From DASRYH01 sp035687245 (GTDB lineage Bacteria > Actinomycetota > Coriobacteriia > Anaerosomatales > PHET01): 16,820 nucleotides of DNA. Location: the NCBI GenBank assembly GCA_035687245.1, contig DASRYH010000075.1, positions 1 to 16,820 on the forward strand. The letters are read 5' to 3'. This document shows positions 1-7,003 of the stretch, in pieces (positions within the stretch are counted from its first letter, which is position 1; each line of letters opens with the position of its first letter). The notes below the pieces were generated by a model that worked only from the letters and a program-made list of their open reading frames with translations, made no database searches and was not told the DNA's origin. The position numbers and the translations under genes are program-made.

Positions 1-169
1 CCGCCGTGTCGATCGGGTCAGCGACTTCGATGACGGGCAGCGCGATCACTTCAGCACCCAGCGCGCGCAGCGGCCCGGCGAGTGCGCCGGACTGTTCGGC
101 CGTGCGCGTGACAAGCACGCTCACGCCAGCGAGCGGAAGGCCAGCAGATGCCGAATCGGTCGCGCTCAC
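1..169 (-). CDS. hemD: Uroporphyrinogen-III synthase, N-terminal part (runs off the left edge)
   Basis: HemD cyclises hydroxymethylbilane, the product of HemC, to uroporphyrinogen III, the last common precursor of haem, sirohaem and cobalamin; it is a cytoplasmic enzyme. Only the first 56 codons are in the window. After a ten-residue lead they read LAGVSVLVTRTAEQSGALA and then LRALGAEVIALPVIEV, the family's opening beta-strand and helix. The GTG start at 169-167 follows a GGGGG-rich ribosome binding site that overlaps the hemC stop region, and it lies 9 nt after that stop, so it is probably co-translated with hemC. HemD similarity begins at the N-terminus, so this is not a CobA-HemD fusion with CobA first. 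A C-terminal fusion cannot be excluded because the rest is outside the window. Confidence 0.88.
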   Translation of the reverse strand, partial: MSATDSASAGLPLAGVSVLVTRTAEQSGALAGPLRALGAEVIALPVIEVADPIDTA

Positions 170-178
170 GCGCGCCCC

Positions 179-1138
179 CTACGTCTTGAGCAGGTCGTCG
201 ACGTCGTTCGCGGCGCGAACTGCGGCGAGGATCTCGTCGGCACCCAGCTCGAGCATCGCGACGACCATCTTCTCCCCGAGCTCGACGGGCGCGTCCACGC
301 TACCCACGAGGTGGTGGCGAAGAATCGTCTTGCCGTCGACAGAGCCGACGAACGCGTCCATGACGAGCGAGCCGTCCTCGATGCGGGCGTAGGCACCGAT
401 CGGTACCTGACAGCCACCCTCGAGCTTGTTCATGACGACACGCTCGGCCGAGACACAGCACAGGGTCTCTTCGTGGCTGAGCTTGGCGCAGACGTCGAGC
501 ATGAACTCATCGTCTTCGCGGATCTCGACGCCGATAGCACCCTGCCCGACGGCCGAGACCATCTGCTCGGGGTCGATGTAGTGCGTGATGCGGTCTTCCC
601 AGCCCAGGCGGGTGATACCTGCCGAAGCGAGGATGACGGCGTCGAGCTCACCGGTCTCTGCCTTGCGCATGCGCGTGTCGAGGTTGCCGCGCACATCCAC
701 GATCTCGAGGTCGGGGCGCATCGCGACGACCTGGCTGCGGCGGCGAAGCGAGCTGGTGCCCAGGCGGGCGCCGTGCGGCAGCGACTCCAGGTCATAGCCG
801 GCACCGGAGACGATGACGTCACGCGGATCGACGCGCGGCGGCATCATCTTGATGGCGAGCCCCTCGGGGAGCTCGGTGGGGACGTCTTTCATAGAGTGGA
901 CACACAAGTCGACGGTGCCGGCCATGAGCTCGACCTCGAGCTCCTTGGTGAACAGGCCCTTGCCTCCCACCTTAGCCAGCGGCACGTCGAGAATCTTGTC
1001 ACCGGTGGTCTTGATGATCTTGAGCTCGACCGGCAGTCCCGTCAGTTCTTCTACGAGACCTTTGATGTACTCGGACTGCCAGAGGGCGAGCTTGCTGCCC
1101 CTTGTTCCGATAACGAGCTTCTCGCGGCTAGTAGCCAA
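179..1138 (-). CDS. hemC: Hydroxymethylbilane synthase (porphobilinogen deaminase)
   Basis: This cytoplasmic enzyme polymerises four porphobilinogens into hydroxymethylbilane for HemD. The 319-residue product has the usual family length (about 310). Visible hallmarks are IGTRGSKLALWQ (10-21), VHSMKDVPT with the catalytic Asp at 85, the arginine-rich GTSSLRRRSQ (127-136), RGNLDTRMRK (150-159) and EGGCQVPIGA, whose Cys243 attaches the dipyrromethane cofactor. The reading frame stays open upstream to 1306, but that stretch lies inside hemA and is not HemC-like. I place the start at TTG 1138-1136, six bases after a GGGAG ribosome binding site; the protein then opens ATSREKLVIGTRGS. The start overlaps the end of hemA by 11 nt, which implies translational coupling. 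The next gene is hemD. Confidence 0.95.
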   Translation of the reverse strand: MATSREKLVIGTRGSKLALWQSEYIKGLVEELTGLPVELKIIKTTGDKILDVPLAKVGGKGLFTKELEVELMAGTVDLCVHSMKDVPTELPEGLAIKMMPPRVDPRDVIVSGAGYDLESLPHGARLGTSSLRRRSQVVAMRPDLEIVDVRGNLDTRMRKAETGELDAVILASAGITRLGWEDRITHYIDPEQMVSAVGQGAIGVEIREDDEFMLDVCAKLSHEETLCCVSAERVVMNKLEGGCQVPIGAYARIEDGSLVMDAFVGSVDGKTILRHHLVGSVDAPVELGEKMVVAMLELGADEILAAVRAANDVDDLLKT

Positions 1139-2501
1139 CCGTGTCTCCCATCTCTTTGTTCTGTTTGGCCGAAGAGCTCTTCTCTCCCCGACCGAGGATG
1201 CTCTTGAGGATACCGCGGTGCGGGTTCTTGCCATCCGGGTTGCTGTCCAGACCGTAGAGCACTCGTGCGGCCTCAACGTAGGTATAGCCGTCCTTTTCGG
1301 CGGCAATGTTCTTCAGTCGGGCGGTGGGCCCGTGAAGCATCTTGTTGACGATGGCGCACGAAAGCGCCTCGACTGTCTTGAGCTCCTTCTCCGAGAGGCC
1401 GCCCAGGCGCTTCATCGCCTTCTCGAGCTCTTCGGCGCGCATCGTGTCGGCCTTGGCGCGGATGGCTGCGATGGTGGGAACGACCTCCATCGAGTCGAGC
1501 CAGTGCTCAAACTCCGCCATCTCTTCTTCGATGATGACCTCGGCGCGTTTGGCCTCGACCATGCGCTCCTCGAGGTTTGCCGAAACGACGCCGTTGAGAT
1601 CGTCGATGTCGTAGAGGAAGACATCGGCCACGCTCGAACACGCAGGGTCGATGTCGCGCGGAACGGCGATGTCGATGAGGAAGAGCGGGTCGCGGCGGTG
1701 CTTGGCGGCAGCGGCGACCCGGTCCTTGGTGATGACGTAGTGAGTGGCGGCTGTCGAGCTGATGACGATGTCGGCCTCACTCATGCGGTCGAACAGCTCG
1801 TCGTAGCGGATGGCTTCGCCGCCGAACTTGACCGCCAGCTCTTCGGCACGCTCGTAGGTGCGGTTGGCCACAAGCACCTTCTTCACGCCGTTGGCGCACA
1901 GGTGCTTGGCAGTGAGTTCGCTCATCTTGCCAGCGCCCAGAATCAGCACCGAGCGGCCTTCGAGCGTCTCGAAGACCTTCTTGGCCAGCTCGATAGCGGC
2001 GTAGCTAATCGAGACGGCGTTCTCGCCGATCTCGGTCTCGGTGCGCACGCGCTTGCCGACCTCGAAGCTCTGGCGGAACAGCTTGTGGAAGACGCGACCG
2101 CTCGTACCGTTCACGCTCGAGTGCTCGTATGCGTCCTTCACCTGCCCAAGGATCTGAGCTTCGCCCAGCACCATCGAGTCGAGCGACGCCACCACGCGGA
2201 AGAGGTGGCGGACGACGGCCTCGCCTTCGGAGACGTAGAGGTAGCGCACGAGTTCAGCGCGATCGAGATCGTGGTAGTCGGCCATGTAGTCGATGATGGC
2301 GGCCGGGCCATCGTAGCCCGCCGCGGTGACCGCATAGATCTCAGTACGGTTGCAGGTCGAGACGATGACGGCCTCGGCTACAGCGTCCGACTCGACCAGT
2401 CGGGCGAGCGCGTCCTCCTGCACGTGGGCAGGGAACGTCAGCTTCTCTCTGATAGCGACCGGAGCAGTCTTATGACTGAGCCCGACGAGCGTCAGATGCA
2501 T
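1128..2501 (-). CDS. hemA: Glutamyl-tRNA reductase
   Basis: HemA reduces glutamyl-tRNA(Glu) to glutamate-1-semialdehyde with NADPH, the committed and usually regulated step of the C5 tetrapyrrole pathway. At 457 residues it is full length. The N-terminal catalytic domain has GLSHKTAPV (7-15) and STCNRTE with the nucleophilic Cys50. SMVLGEAQILGQVK (109-122) is the tRNA/substrate region. The NADPH-binding domain carries LILGAGKM (186-193), and the long helical dimerisation spine follows, with the family's C-terminal KNIAAE segment. The ATG at 2501 gives the canonical MHLTLVGLSHKT start. Its ribosome binding site is weak (a GTGAGG about 14 nt upstream), so initiation may depend on leader structure. 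The gene follows a 266-nt structured leader and overlaps hemC. Confidence 0.96.
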   Translation of the reverse strand: MHLTLVGLSHKTAPVAIREKLTFPAHVQEDALARLVESDAVAEAVIVSTCNRTEIYAVTAAGYDGPAAIIDYMADYHDLDRAELVRYLYVSEGEAVVRHLFRVVASLDSMVLGEAQILGQVKDAYEHSSVNGTSGRVFHKLFRQSFEVGKRVRTETEIGENAVSISYAAIELAKKVFETLEGRSVLILGAGKMSELTAKHLCANGVKKVLVANRTYERAEELAVKFGGEAIRYDELFDRMSEADIVISSTAATHYVITKDRVAAAAKHRRDPLFLIDIAVPRDIDPACSSVADVFLYDIDDLNGVVSANLEERMVEAKRAEVIIEEEMAEFEHWLDSMEVVPTIAAIRAKADTMRAEELEKAMKRLGGLSEKELKTVEALSCAIVNKMLHGPTARLKNIAAEKDGYTYVEAARVLYGLDSNPDGKNPHRGILKSILGRGEKSSSAKQNKEMGDTVGY

Positions 2502-2536
2502 GCGGCTTTGTCTCGCCTCACCAGATCAGTATGGTC

Positions 2537-2683
2537 ACGCAGGCAGGGTCCTTGCAGCCCTGCCCACGTTCGGACACAGGTACGCCCTCGCCGAAAGCGG
2601 TGCGTGTTGTTCAGGCAAGCAGGCCCGGCGAGGGCGGTGACAAACGTGCTTTGGAATTCGCACCACTGCTTCTTAGCCTGAAC
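2537..2683 (-). promoter_or_regulatory. Structured hemA leader RNA with candidate H-type pseudoknot
   Basis: Three helices can be read by eye in the minus-strand transcript. Helix A pairs 2676-2683 with 2609-2616 and 2666-2671 with 2617-2622: 14 base pairs with one 4-nt bulge (2672-2675). Helix B pairs 2624-2636 with 2583-2595: 11 Watson-Crick pairs plus two U.G pairs. The 3' arm of helix A lies in the loop of helix B, giving an H-type pseudoknot topology. Helix C pairs 2558-2569 with 2537-2548: 12 pairs, two of them G.U, around a 9-nt loop. The wobble pairs would be A.C mismatches in plus-strand RNA, which favours function in the hemA transcript. I do not recognise a known riboswitch class; cobalamin and T-box consensus elements are not visible. 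A regulatory role for hemA is inferred. Confidence 0.6.
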
Positions 2684-2689
2684 GCTCGG

Positions 2690-2695
2690 ATTTTA
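2690..2695 (-). promoter_or_regulatory. Candidate extended -10 element for hemA
   Basis: The minus strand reads TGCTAAAAT here, an extended -10 (TGn followed by TAAAAT). Initiation about 7 nt downstream would put the transcript start near 2683, exactly where helix A of the hemA leader begins. No convincing -35 hexamer is present 16-18 nt upstream. The call rests on the -10 match and its fit with the leader. Confidence 0.4.
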
Positions 2696-2767
2696 GCATC
2701 CTTGAGCCTCACTCGCCACACCCGGCTTAAGGAAGCATCAGCAAAACTCCTGCCGAAAACCACATAG

Positions 2768-3595
2768 CTAGCGGCTGCTCTTCCGAGCTTTCTCAACATC
2801 GCCGTCGACGATGGCGAAGAAGACCTCCGGAAGCAGCCCCTTGAGTCGGAAGTAGAACGCCGAAAGAGCGTCGGGGATAACGATGAACTTGTCGCGCCCG
2901 ACGGTGCCCACGATGGCCTCGGCGACCTTCTCCGCCGCGATCGGTTTGATGTTGCCCGCGATGACGTCGGTCTCTTTGGGCCGCATCGTGTGCTCGAGAT
3001 CGAGTGCCGGGGTGTCTGTGTCCGGCGGGCAGACAACGCTCACGTTCACACCTTCGGCACGCATCTCGAAGCGCAGCGCTTCGGAAAAGCCCATGACCGC
3101 GAACTTCGCCGACGAGTAGCCCGTGTATCCGTAGATGCCAAGGTAGCCGGCGACCGACGAGACGTTGATGATGTGGCCACTGCCCCGCTCGGCCATCGCA
3201 GCCGCTACCGCGCGGCACGGGTAGACCACGCTCCAGTAGCCGCACGTCATGTTGATCTCGAAGTTCTCGAGCGGCATCGTGGCGAACTCACCCGGGTAGA
3301 TGACACCCGCTGAGTTCACGAGTATGTCGGGCACGCCGTGCTCTTCGAAGATTCGACCGAAGACGGCCTCGGCGCTCTCCCAGTTCGAGAGGTCTGCCGA
3401 ATACGCCGCGATCTGGGCGCCCGTGGCGGCCTTCACGTCGGCGATGGCTGCATCGAGCTTCGCCTGGCTGCGCCCGACAACAGCAACACGCGCTCCGCGG
3501 GATGCGAGCAGTCGGGCGGTGGCAAGACCGATGCCGCTGCTACCGCCGGTTACGACGGCGAATGATCCAGGAATCGAGACGGGTGCTGGCTTCAC
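2768..3595 (-). CDS. Short-chain dehydrogenase/reductase resembling 3-ketodihydrosphingosine reductase (KDSR)
   Basis: This is a classical SDR oxidoreductase of 275 residues. The NAD(P)-binding TGGSSGIG is at 16-23, NSAG at 94-97, catalytic Asn115, Ser147 (NVSS), Tyr160 and Lys164 (YSSAK). After the core, PPDTDTP (190-196) followed by RPKET resembles the segment typical of the KDSR/Tsc10 branch, which reduces 3-ketosphinganine. The C-terminus (FYFRLKGLLPEVFFAIV) is hydrophobic, suggesting membrane association. The GTG at 3595 follows GAGGA by about 5 nt. The frame stays open to 3751, but the extra residues are low-complexity and out of family. It lies 37 nt after the sirohaem-type gene and may share its transcript. 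The substrate is unknown; a lipid ketone is a guess from the branch similarity, and a role in tetrapyrrole metabolism is not shown. Confidence 0.8.
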   Translation of the reverse strand: MKPAPVSIPGSFAVVTGGSSGIGLATARLLASRGARVAVVGRSQAKLDAAIADVKAATGAQIAAYSADLSNWESAEAVFGRIFEEHGVPDILVNSAGVIYPGEFATMPLENFEINMTCGYWSVVYPCRAVAAAMAERGSGHIINVSSVAGYLGIYGYTGYSSAKFAVMGFSEALRFEMRAEGVNVSVVCPPDTDTPALDLEHTMRPKETDVIAGNIKPIAAEKVAEAIVGTVGRDKFIVIPDALSAFYFRLKGLLPEVFFAIVDGDVEKARKSSR

Positions 3596-3632
3596 GTGTT
3601 TCCTCGTGTCGGTGGTGTCGGTACCGGGTGAT

Positions 3633-4340
3633 CTACTCGCTGCCGGGCGTTGGCGCATCGGCCTGTGACCCTTCGACTGCCTCAGCAGCAGCGGGCCCCG
3701 CGGTCTGCGCAAGTGCGAGAAACTCATCGACCGAGATCTCTTCACCGGCATCGAAGCGGTCGAGTACGCTTGGGTCGGTGACCGCCGCCATTACAGTCTC
3801 GCGCGCGGCTTCTTCTTCGATCGATGCGATTGCTCGCGCGCGTACGTCCGCTACGAGCCTGACCCATGGGCCCCACGAATGACTGACGTGCTCCTCGATG
3901 CGCTTGCGCAGCATCTTGGCTATCTCGGGCGCGGCACCTGCGGTGGTCACAGCGATCTGAATGGGATCGCGATGAGTGATGCTTGGCAGGATGTAGCTCG
4001 AGGCGACGGCATTGTCAGTGAGGCTAAGCAGGCAGCCGCTGCTCTCAGACTCGGAGACGATCGCCCGCTGAACCTCCGGGTCGCTTGTCGCGCACACCGC
4101 AAGGAATGCTCCGTGCAGGTCGCCTCGTAAGAAGGGGCGTCGCTCGATGGTGATCTTGCCGTCAGCTTCCGCCTCGAGCATCGATTCACTCGGCGCGGGG
4201 GTGAACACGACGACGTCCGCACCGTACTTCAACAGCTGGCGGATTCGCTTCTCCGCCACCGGGCCTTCGCCCGCCACGACGCACGGGCGGCCGCCAATGT
4301 CGGCAAAGATTGGGAAGTATCGGGTGTCGATGTCGCCCAT
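3633..4340 (-). CDS. Precorrin-2 dehydrogenase / sirohydrochlorin ferrochelatase family protein (sirohaem branch)
   Basis: The 235-residue protein belongs to the Met8/SirC/CysG-N family, which oxidises precorrin-2 to sirohydrochlorin with NAD and in some members inserts iron. The NAD-binding region is GEGPVAEKRIRQLLKYGADV (24-43), in place of the commoner GGG-x-VA. VCATSDPEVQRAI (82-94) and LLSLTDN follow, with Asp109 at the position of the catalytic aspartate. PSITHRDPIQIAVTTAGAAPE then leads to the C-terminal dimerisation domain. The last 30 residues are an Ala/Glu-rich tail. There is no methyltransferase domain, so a separate CobA would be needed. The ATG is 9 nt after the CcsA/HemX-like gene's stop, with no clear ribosome binding site, suggesting coupling. 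Whether it also has chelatase activity cannot be read from sequence. Confidence 0.85.
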   Translation of the reverse strand: MGDIDTRYFPIFADIGGRPCVVAGEGPVAEKRIRQLLKYGADVVVFTPAPSESMLEAEADGKITIERRPFLRGDLHGAFLAVCATSDPEVQRAIVSESESSGCLLSLTDNAVASSYILPSITHRDPIQIAVTTAGAAPEIAKMLRKRIEEHVSHSWGPWVRLVADVRARAIASIEEEAARETVMAAVTDPSVLDRFDAGEEISVDEFLALAQTAGPAAAEAVEGSQADAPTPGSE

Positions 4341-4349
4341 CGTCGCGGT

Positions 4350-5192
4350 CTAGACGCCGAAGATGTGGAAGCCGATAGGCACCGTGCGCGCGAGGACCGC
4401 AACGATCACCACGAAGACGAAGCCGACGATCGACAGCCAGGCGGAGAATCGCGAGGAGACGTTGTGGCGGTAGACGGCAACGAGGTAGACGCCGAAGGTG
4501 ACCCACACGAGCCCCGACATCATGACACGGGGGTCTTGCCACCAGCCGCTGACGTCGGTCTGAATCGCACGAATCATGCCGAGGGTAAGGCCAGCCGTGT
4601 AGACCGGAAACGCAAGCGAGACCGCGCGGTGTGCGACCTGCTGCAGAGTGGCAAGCGACGGCAAGCGACGCGAGAGCTTGCTCGTCTTGCGGTTCTTGAG
4701 CTGCGTGCTCTGGAACAGGTAGAGCCCGGCCGAGACGCTGCCGAAGGCGAATCCCGCGTTGGCGAAGACGATCATCGCGACGTGAAACGCAATGCCATAG
4801 CCCTGGATCTGACGGAACTGCTCATCTGTCAACTGGTAGGCCACCGCGGCGTTGCCGGTGAGCTGCGCCACCACCATCACGATAACGGCGATGGGTACGA
4901 GAAACGCGCCGTACGCCCGAATGCGCAGGATGTGTTCCATGACGAAGTACAGCAGCACGAGCGCCCACGAGGCCAGAACCAGCTGGTTCTGCCCGGTGAA
5001 CGTGGTCCCGTGGTGCACGATCGAGTTCGCACCGATCGACAGCGTCTGGCAGATGAAGCCCGCGCCCGTCAGGAAGCGCGCCCACCAGCTGACCTTGCTG
5101 CGGCGCAGCACGAACTGGTACGCGTAGAGCACGGTGGCTCCCACGTAGAGTGCGAACGCGAACCAGAACAGTACGAGAGAGGCTTGCTCCAC
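4350..5192 (-). CDS. CcsA/HemX-like cytochrome c assembly membrane protein
   Basis: This integral membrane protein has 280 residues and about eight hydrophobic segments, with the layout of the CcsA/ResC/CcmC haem-handling family. FHVAMIVFANAGFAFG (136-151) resembles the conserved haem-ligand His segment, and VAHRAVSLAFPVYTAGL (186-202) the second. The tryptophan-rich motif is degenerate: GWWQDPRVMMSGLVW (216-230) instead of WG-x-YW-x-WDP. That, and its place beside hem genes, recalls HemX of Bacillus hem operons, which affects glutamyl-tRNA reductase level. It could alternatively work with the Ccm proteins encoded just upstream. The start is GTG at 5192, with AAGGGA about 11 nt upstream. The next gene begins 9 nt after its stop. 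The exact role is uncertain. Confidence 0.8.
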   Translation of the reverse strand: MEQASLVLFWFAFALYVGATVLYAYQFVLRRSKVSWWARFLTGAGFICQTLSIGANSIVHHGTTFTGQNQLVLASWALVLLYFVMEHILRIRAYGAFLVPIAVIVMVVAQLTGNAAVAYQLTDEQFRQIQGYGIAFHVAMIVFANAGFAFGSVSAGLYLFQSTQLKNRKTSKLSRRLPSLATLQQVAHRAVSLAFPVYTAGLTLGMIRAIQTDVSGWWQDPRVMMSGLVWVTFGVYLVAVYRHNVSSRFSAWLSIVGFVFVVIVAVLARTVPIGFHIFGV

Positions 5193-5238
5193 TGAGCTAT
5201 CAGTCCCTTACCCGGTGCCAGAGAAACGACGTGTGACA

Positions 5239-5244
5239 AGTATA
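5239..5244 (-). promoter_or_regulatory. Candidate internal -10 ahead of the CcsA/HemX-like gene
   Basis: The 80-nt gap between the CcmD-like and CcsA/HemX-like genes contains TATACT on the minus strand, a 5/6 match to the -10 consensus, about 47 nt before the GTG start. No good -35 is visible. If real, it would separate expression of the CcsA/HemX-like, sirohaem and SDR genes from ccmEFABC. Confidence 0.3.
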
Positions 5245-5273
5245 CGTTGCGGTGCCGCGATAACACGGGCCAG

Positions 5274-5453
5274 CTAAGAACGACGTGCGACAGCTTCCTC
5301 GAGGATCGTGAGTTCCTTCTCGAGCGCGCTCACCCGGCGGATGCCGAGTGCAACGTAGCCCATCAGACCGATCCACAGCAAAGCGTAGGCGGCGAGCACA
5401 TACGGTGCGGCGCCAAGGACTGTCTTGTAGATCTCGGTAAGTACGGGGTCCAT
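5274..5453 (-). CDS. CcmD-like small membrane protein
   Basis: This 59-residue protein has one membrane segment (about 13-36: LGAAPYVLAAYALLWIGLMG onwards). A charged helix with coiled-coil character follows (RRVSALEKELTILEEAVAR). CcmD proteins are small and anchor the CcmABC complex while helping release haem-loaded CcmE. This one sits directly after ccmC, as expected, and fits the divergent 'CcmD family' small proteins better than the proteobacterial form. Two ATGs (5459 and 5453) are in frame. The second is preferred because AAGGGA lies about 8 nt before it but only 2 nt before the first. Assignment depends on context plus topology, since there are few conserved residues. Confidence 0.7.
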   Translation of the reverse strand: MDPVLTEIYKTVLGAAPYVLAAYALLWIGLMGYVALGIRRVSALEKELTILEEAVARRS

Positions 5454-5471
5454 GCTCATAGTCCCTTCGAC

Positions 5472-6233
5472 CTAGCCTTCGAGGGCGGCCTTGGCCGCTT
5501 CGAGGCGCTCCCTGGCGAACTCTTCACGCTGGCGGAACTGGAATACCACCCACGCGATCATCAGCATGCCGAACATGCCCATGAGAAAAGATGCAAGCTG
5601 AACGCCCGTCAGGCCGCCACCGGTGCGCAGCACGACGGGGTGAACCGAGCTCGGAATGAGCCGCGTGATCGCGAACGAGATCGGTGCGTCAAGAAACGCG
5701 ATGATGCCGAAGACCGCGCCATACGTTGCCCGGCGCTCCTCGTCCTCGATGGAGTTGCGGAGCACGAAGTACGAGATGACCAGCAGCGTCATGATGAAGT
5801 ACGTGGTGAGCCTCGGTTCCCATACCCACCAGGCACCCCACTCGAAGCGGGTCCAGATATCGCCCGTGATGAGCGTGAGAATGACGAACAGCAGCGTCAC
5901 CTCGGTGGCGATCCTCGCCTTCGTGTCGTACTTCTTGTCCTTGGTCATCAAGAAGCGCACGCCGTAGAAGGCTGTGAAGAAGAAGACCAAGAAGCTCGAG
6001 ATCGCCACAGGTACGTGGAAGTAGAAGATCTTCTGGCTGAAGAGCAGCTGGTTGCTGACGGCGACACCGTTGATGACGGCCGTGCCGCCCACGCCAGCGC
6101 CTATGACCAGCGGCGCGACGAAGAACGCGAGCACGAAGTCGATTGTCGTGAGAACGGTTCCCACGAACAGCAACCCATACATCCAGGCGTCCACGGGGAT
6201 CCCGAGAAACGTCTTTCGCGCGGTAGCCTCCAC
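5472..6233 (-). CDS. ccmC: Haem exporter / CcmE haem-loading protein CcmC
   Basis: CcmC is a six-helix membrane protein that presents haem to CcmE on the outer face of the membrane, using a tryptophan-rich WWD loop and two external histidines. All are visible: YFHVP with His73, EWGAWWVWEPRLT (131-143), and SSVHPVV with His198. At 253 residues it matches the family. The frame is open back to 6311, but that would overlap ccmB and adds a Ser-rich stretch. The GTG at 6233 has an ideal AGGAGG seven bases upstream, so I start there. It lies 37 nt after ccmB and is followed 18 nt later by the CcmD-like gene. Confidence 0.93.
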   Translation of the reverse strand: MEATARKTFLGIPVDAWMYGLLFVGTVLTTIDFVLAFFVAPLVIGAGVGGTAVINGVAVSNQLLFSQKIFYFHVPVAISSFLVFFFTAFYGVRFLMTKDKKYDTKARIATEVTLLFVILTLITGDIWTRFEWGAWWVWEPRLTTYFIMTLLVISYFVLRNSIEDEERRATYGAVFGIIAFLDAPISFAITRLIPSSVHPVVLRTGGGLTGVQLASFLMGMFGMLMIAWVVFQFRQREEFARERLEAAKAALEG

Positions 6234-6270
6234 CGGCGCGCCTCCTGTCTTCCCTTGTGCGACGCCCTTG

Positions 6271-7002
6271 CTAGGCGCCGATGATGAACTCGTACAGTCC
6301 GTAGGCCGCAAGCAGCATGATCGTGTCGTAGCCCGCGGCCAGTCCCAGTGACTGCCAGTACTGCTTCGCCCACTCGCCGAAGAAGACCGCGTCTCCCATG
6401 ACTACTGCAGTAGACGCCGCAACCACAGCGTAGAGCAGCGGGAACATAATCGGCACGAACAGCACCGCGAGGATGAAGTCCTTGCCCTTCGTGTTCACCG
6501 ACATAGTAGCTAGCATCGTGCCCATTCCTGCAATCCCTATGGAGCCAACGAGCAGCGCGAGCGCAAGCATCCACACCGGCCCGACAAGCCCCGTCTTGAG
6601 CAGAAACAGGAAGTAGAACATCGGCACGACGAGCACTTCCACGATTAGCAGGAAGATCAGGTTACCCACTGCCTTGCCGAAGAAGATGACCGGTCGGTCG
6701 ATCGGCGAGAGCAGCAGGGCGTCGAGACATCCCTGGTCCTTCTCGTGCACGAGCGAGCGGTTAAGCCCGAGCAGCGAGGTGAAGACGATCGCCAGCCAGA
6801 GGAGTCCGGCGGCGATGTAGCCCACGTTGAAGCCGCCGTTGGCCTGCGACAACGCCAGGTAGTAGATGAGCAGCACAAGAAACGCGTACAGGCCCATCGA
6901 GGTGAGCATCTCTTTGGTACGCAGCTCCATGACGATGTCTTTGCGCAGGATGGCGGTGAACTGCCTCCATGACGACATGCGCCGGTGCGTGGATTCGGCC
7001 AT
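6271..7002 (-). CDS. ccmB: Haem exporter membrane subunit CcmB
   Basis: CcmB is the membrane partner of the CcmA ATPase; CcmABCD together release haem-loaded CcmE. The 243-residue product starts with the typical cytosolic segment (FTAILRKDIVMELRTKE), then six hydrophobic spans. The family-typical loop LLGLNRSLVHEKDQGCLDAL and LLLSPIDRPVIFFGKAVGN (about 96-114) are present. The ATG lies one base beyond the ccmA stop, which implies translational coupling and equal production of the two subunits. An in-frame ATG eight codons later is an alternative start. Confidence 0.93.
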   Translation of the reverse strand: MAESTHRRMSSWRQFTAILRKDIVMELRTKEMLTSMGLYAFLVLLIYYLALSQANGGFNVGYIAAGLLWLAIVFTSLLGLNRSLVHEKDQGCLDALLLSPIDRPVIFFGKAVGNLIFLLIVEVLVVPMFYFLFLLKTGLVGPVWMLALALLVGSIGIAGMGTMLATMSVNTKGKDFILAVLFVPIMFPLLYAVVAASTAVVMGDAVFFGEWAKQYWQSLGLAAGYDTIMLLAAYGLYEFIIGA

Positions 7003-7003
7003 C

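Noticed and set aside
813..2681. 622-codon plus-strand open frame opposite hemC, hemA and the hemA leader
   Set aside because: No recognisable domain; it runs through two certain genes on the other strand and is explained by their codon bias.
2502..2767. Known riboswitch (cobalamin) or T-box upstream of hemA
   Set aside because: I looked for the conserved cobalamin-box and T-box antiterminator sequences and did not see them; the helices present do not follow either layout.
3596..3751. N-terminal extension of the SDR frame
   Set aside because: It overlaps the end of the sirohaem-type gene and is basic and low-complexity; the GTG at 3595 with GAGGA fits the family start.
5247..6284. 345-codon plus-strand frame opposite ccmC and the ccmD-like gene
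   Set aside because: His/Arg/Asp/Glu-rich antisense shadow without motif or ribosome binding site logic.
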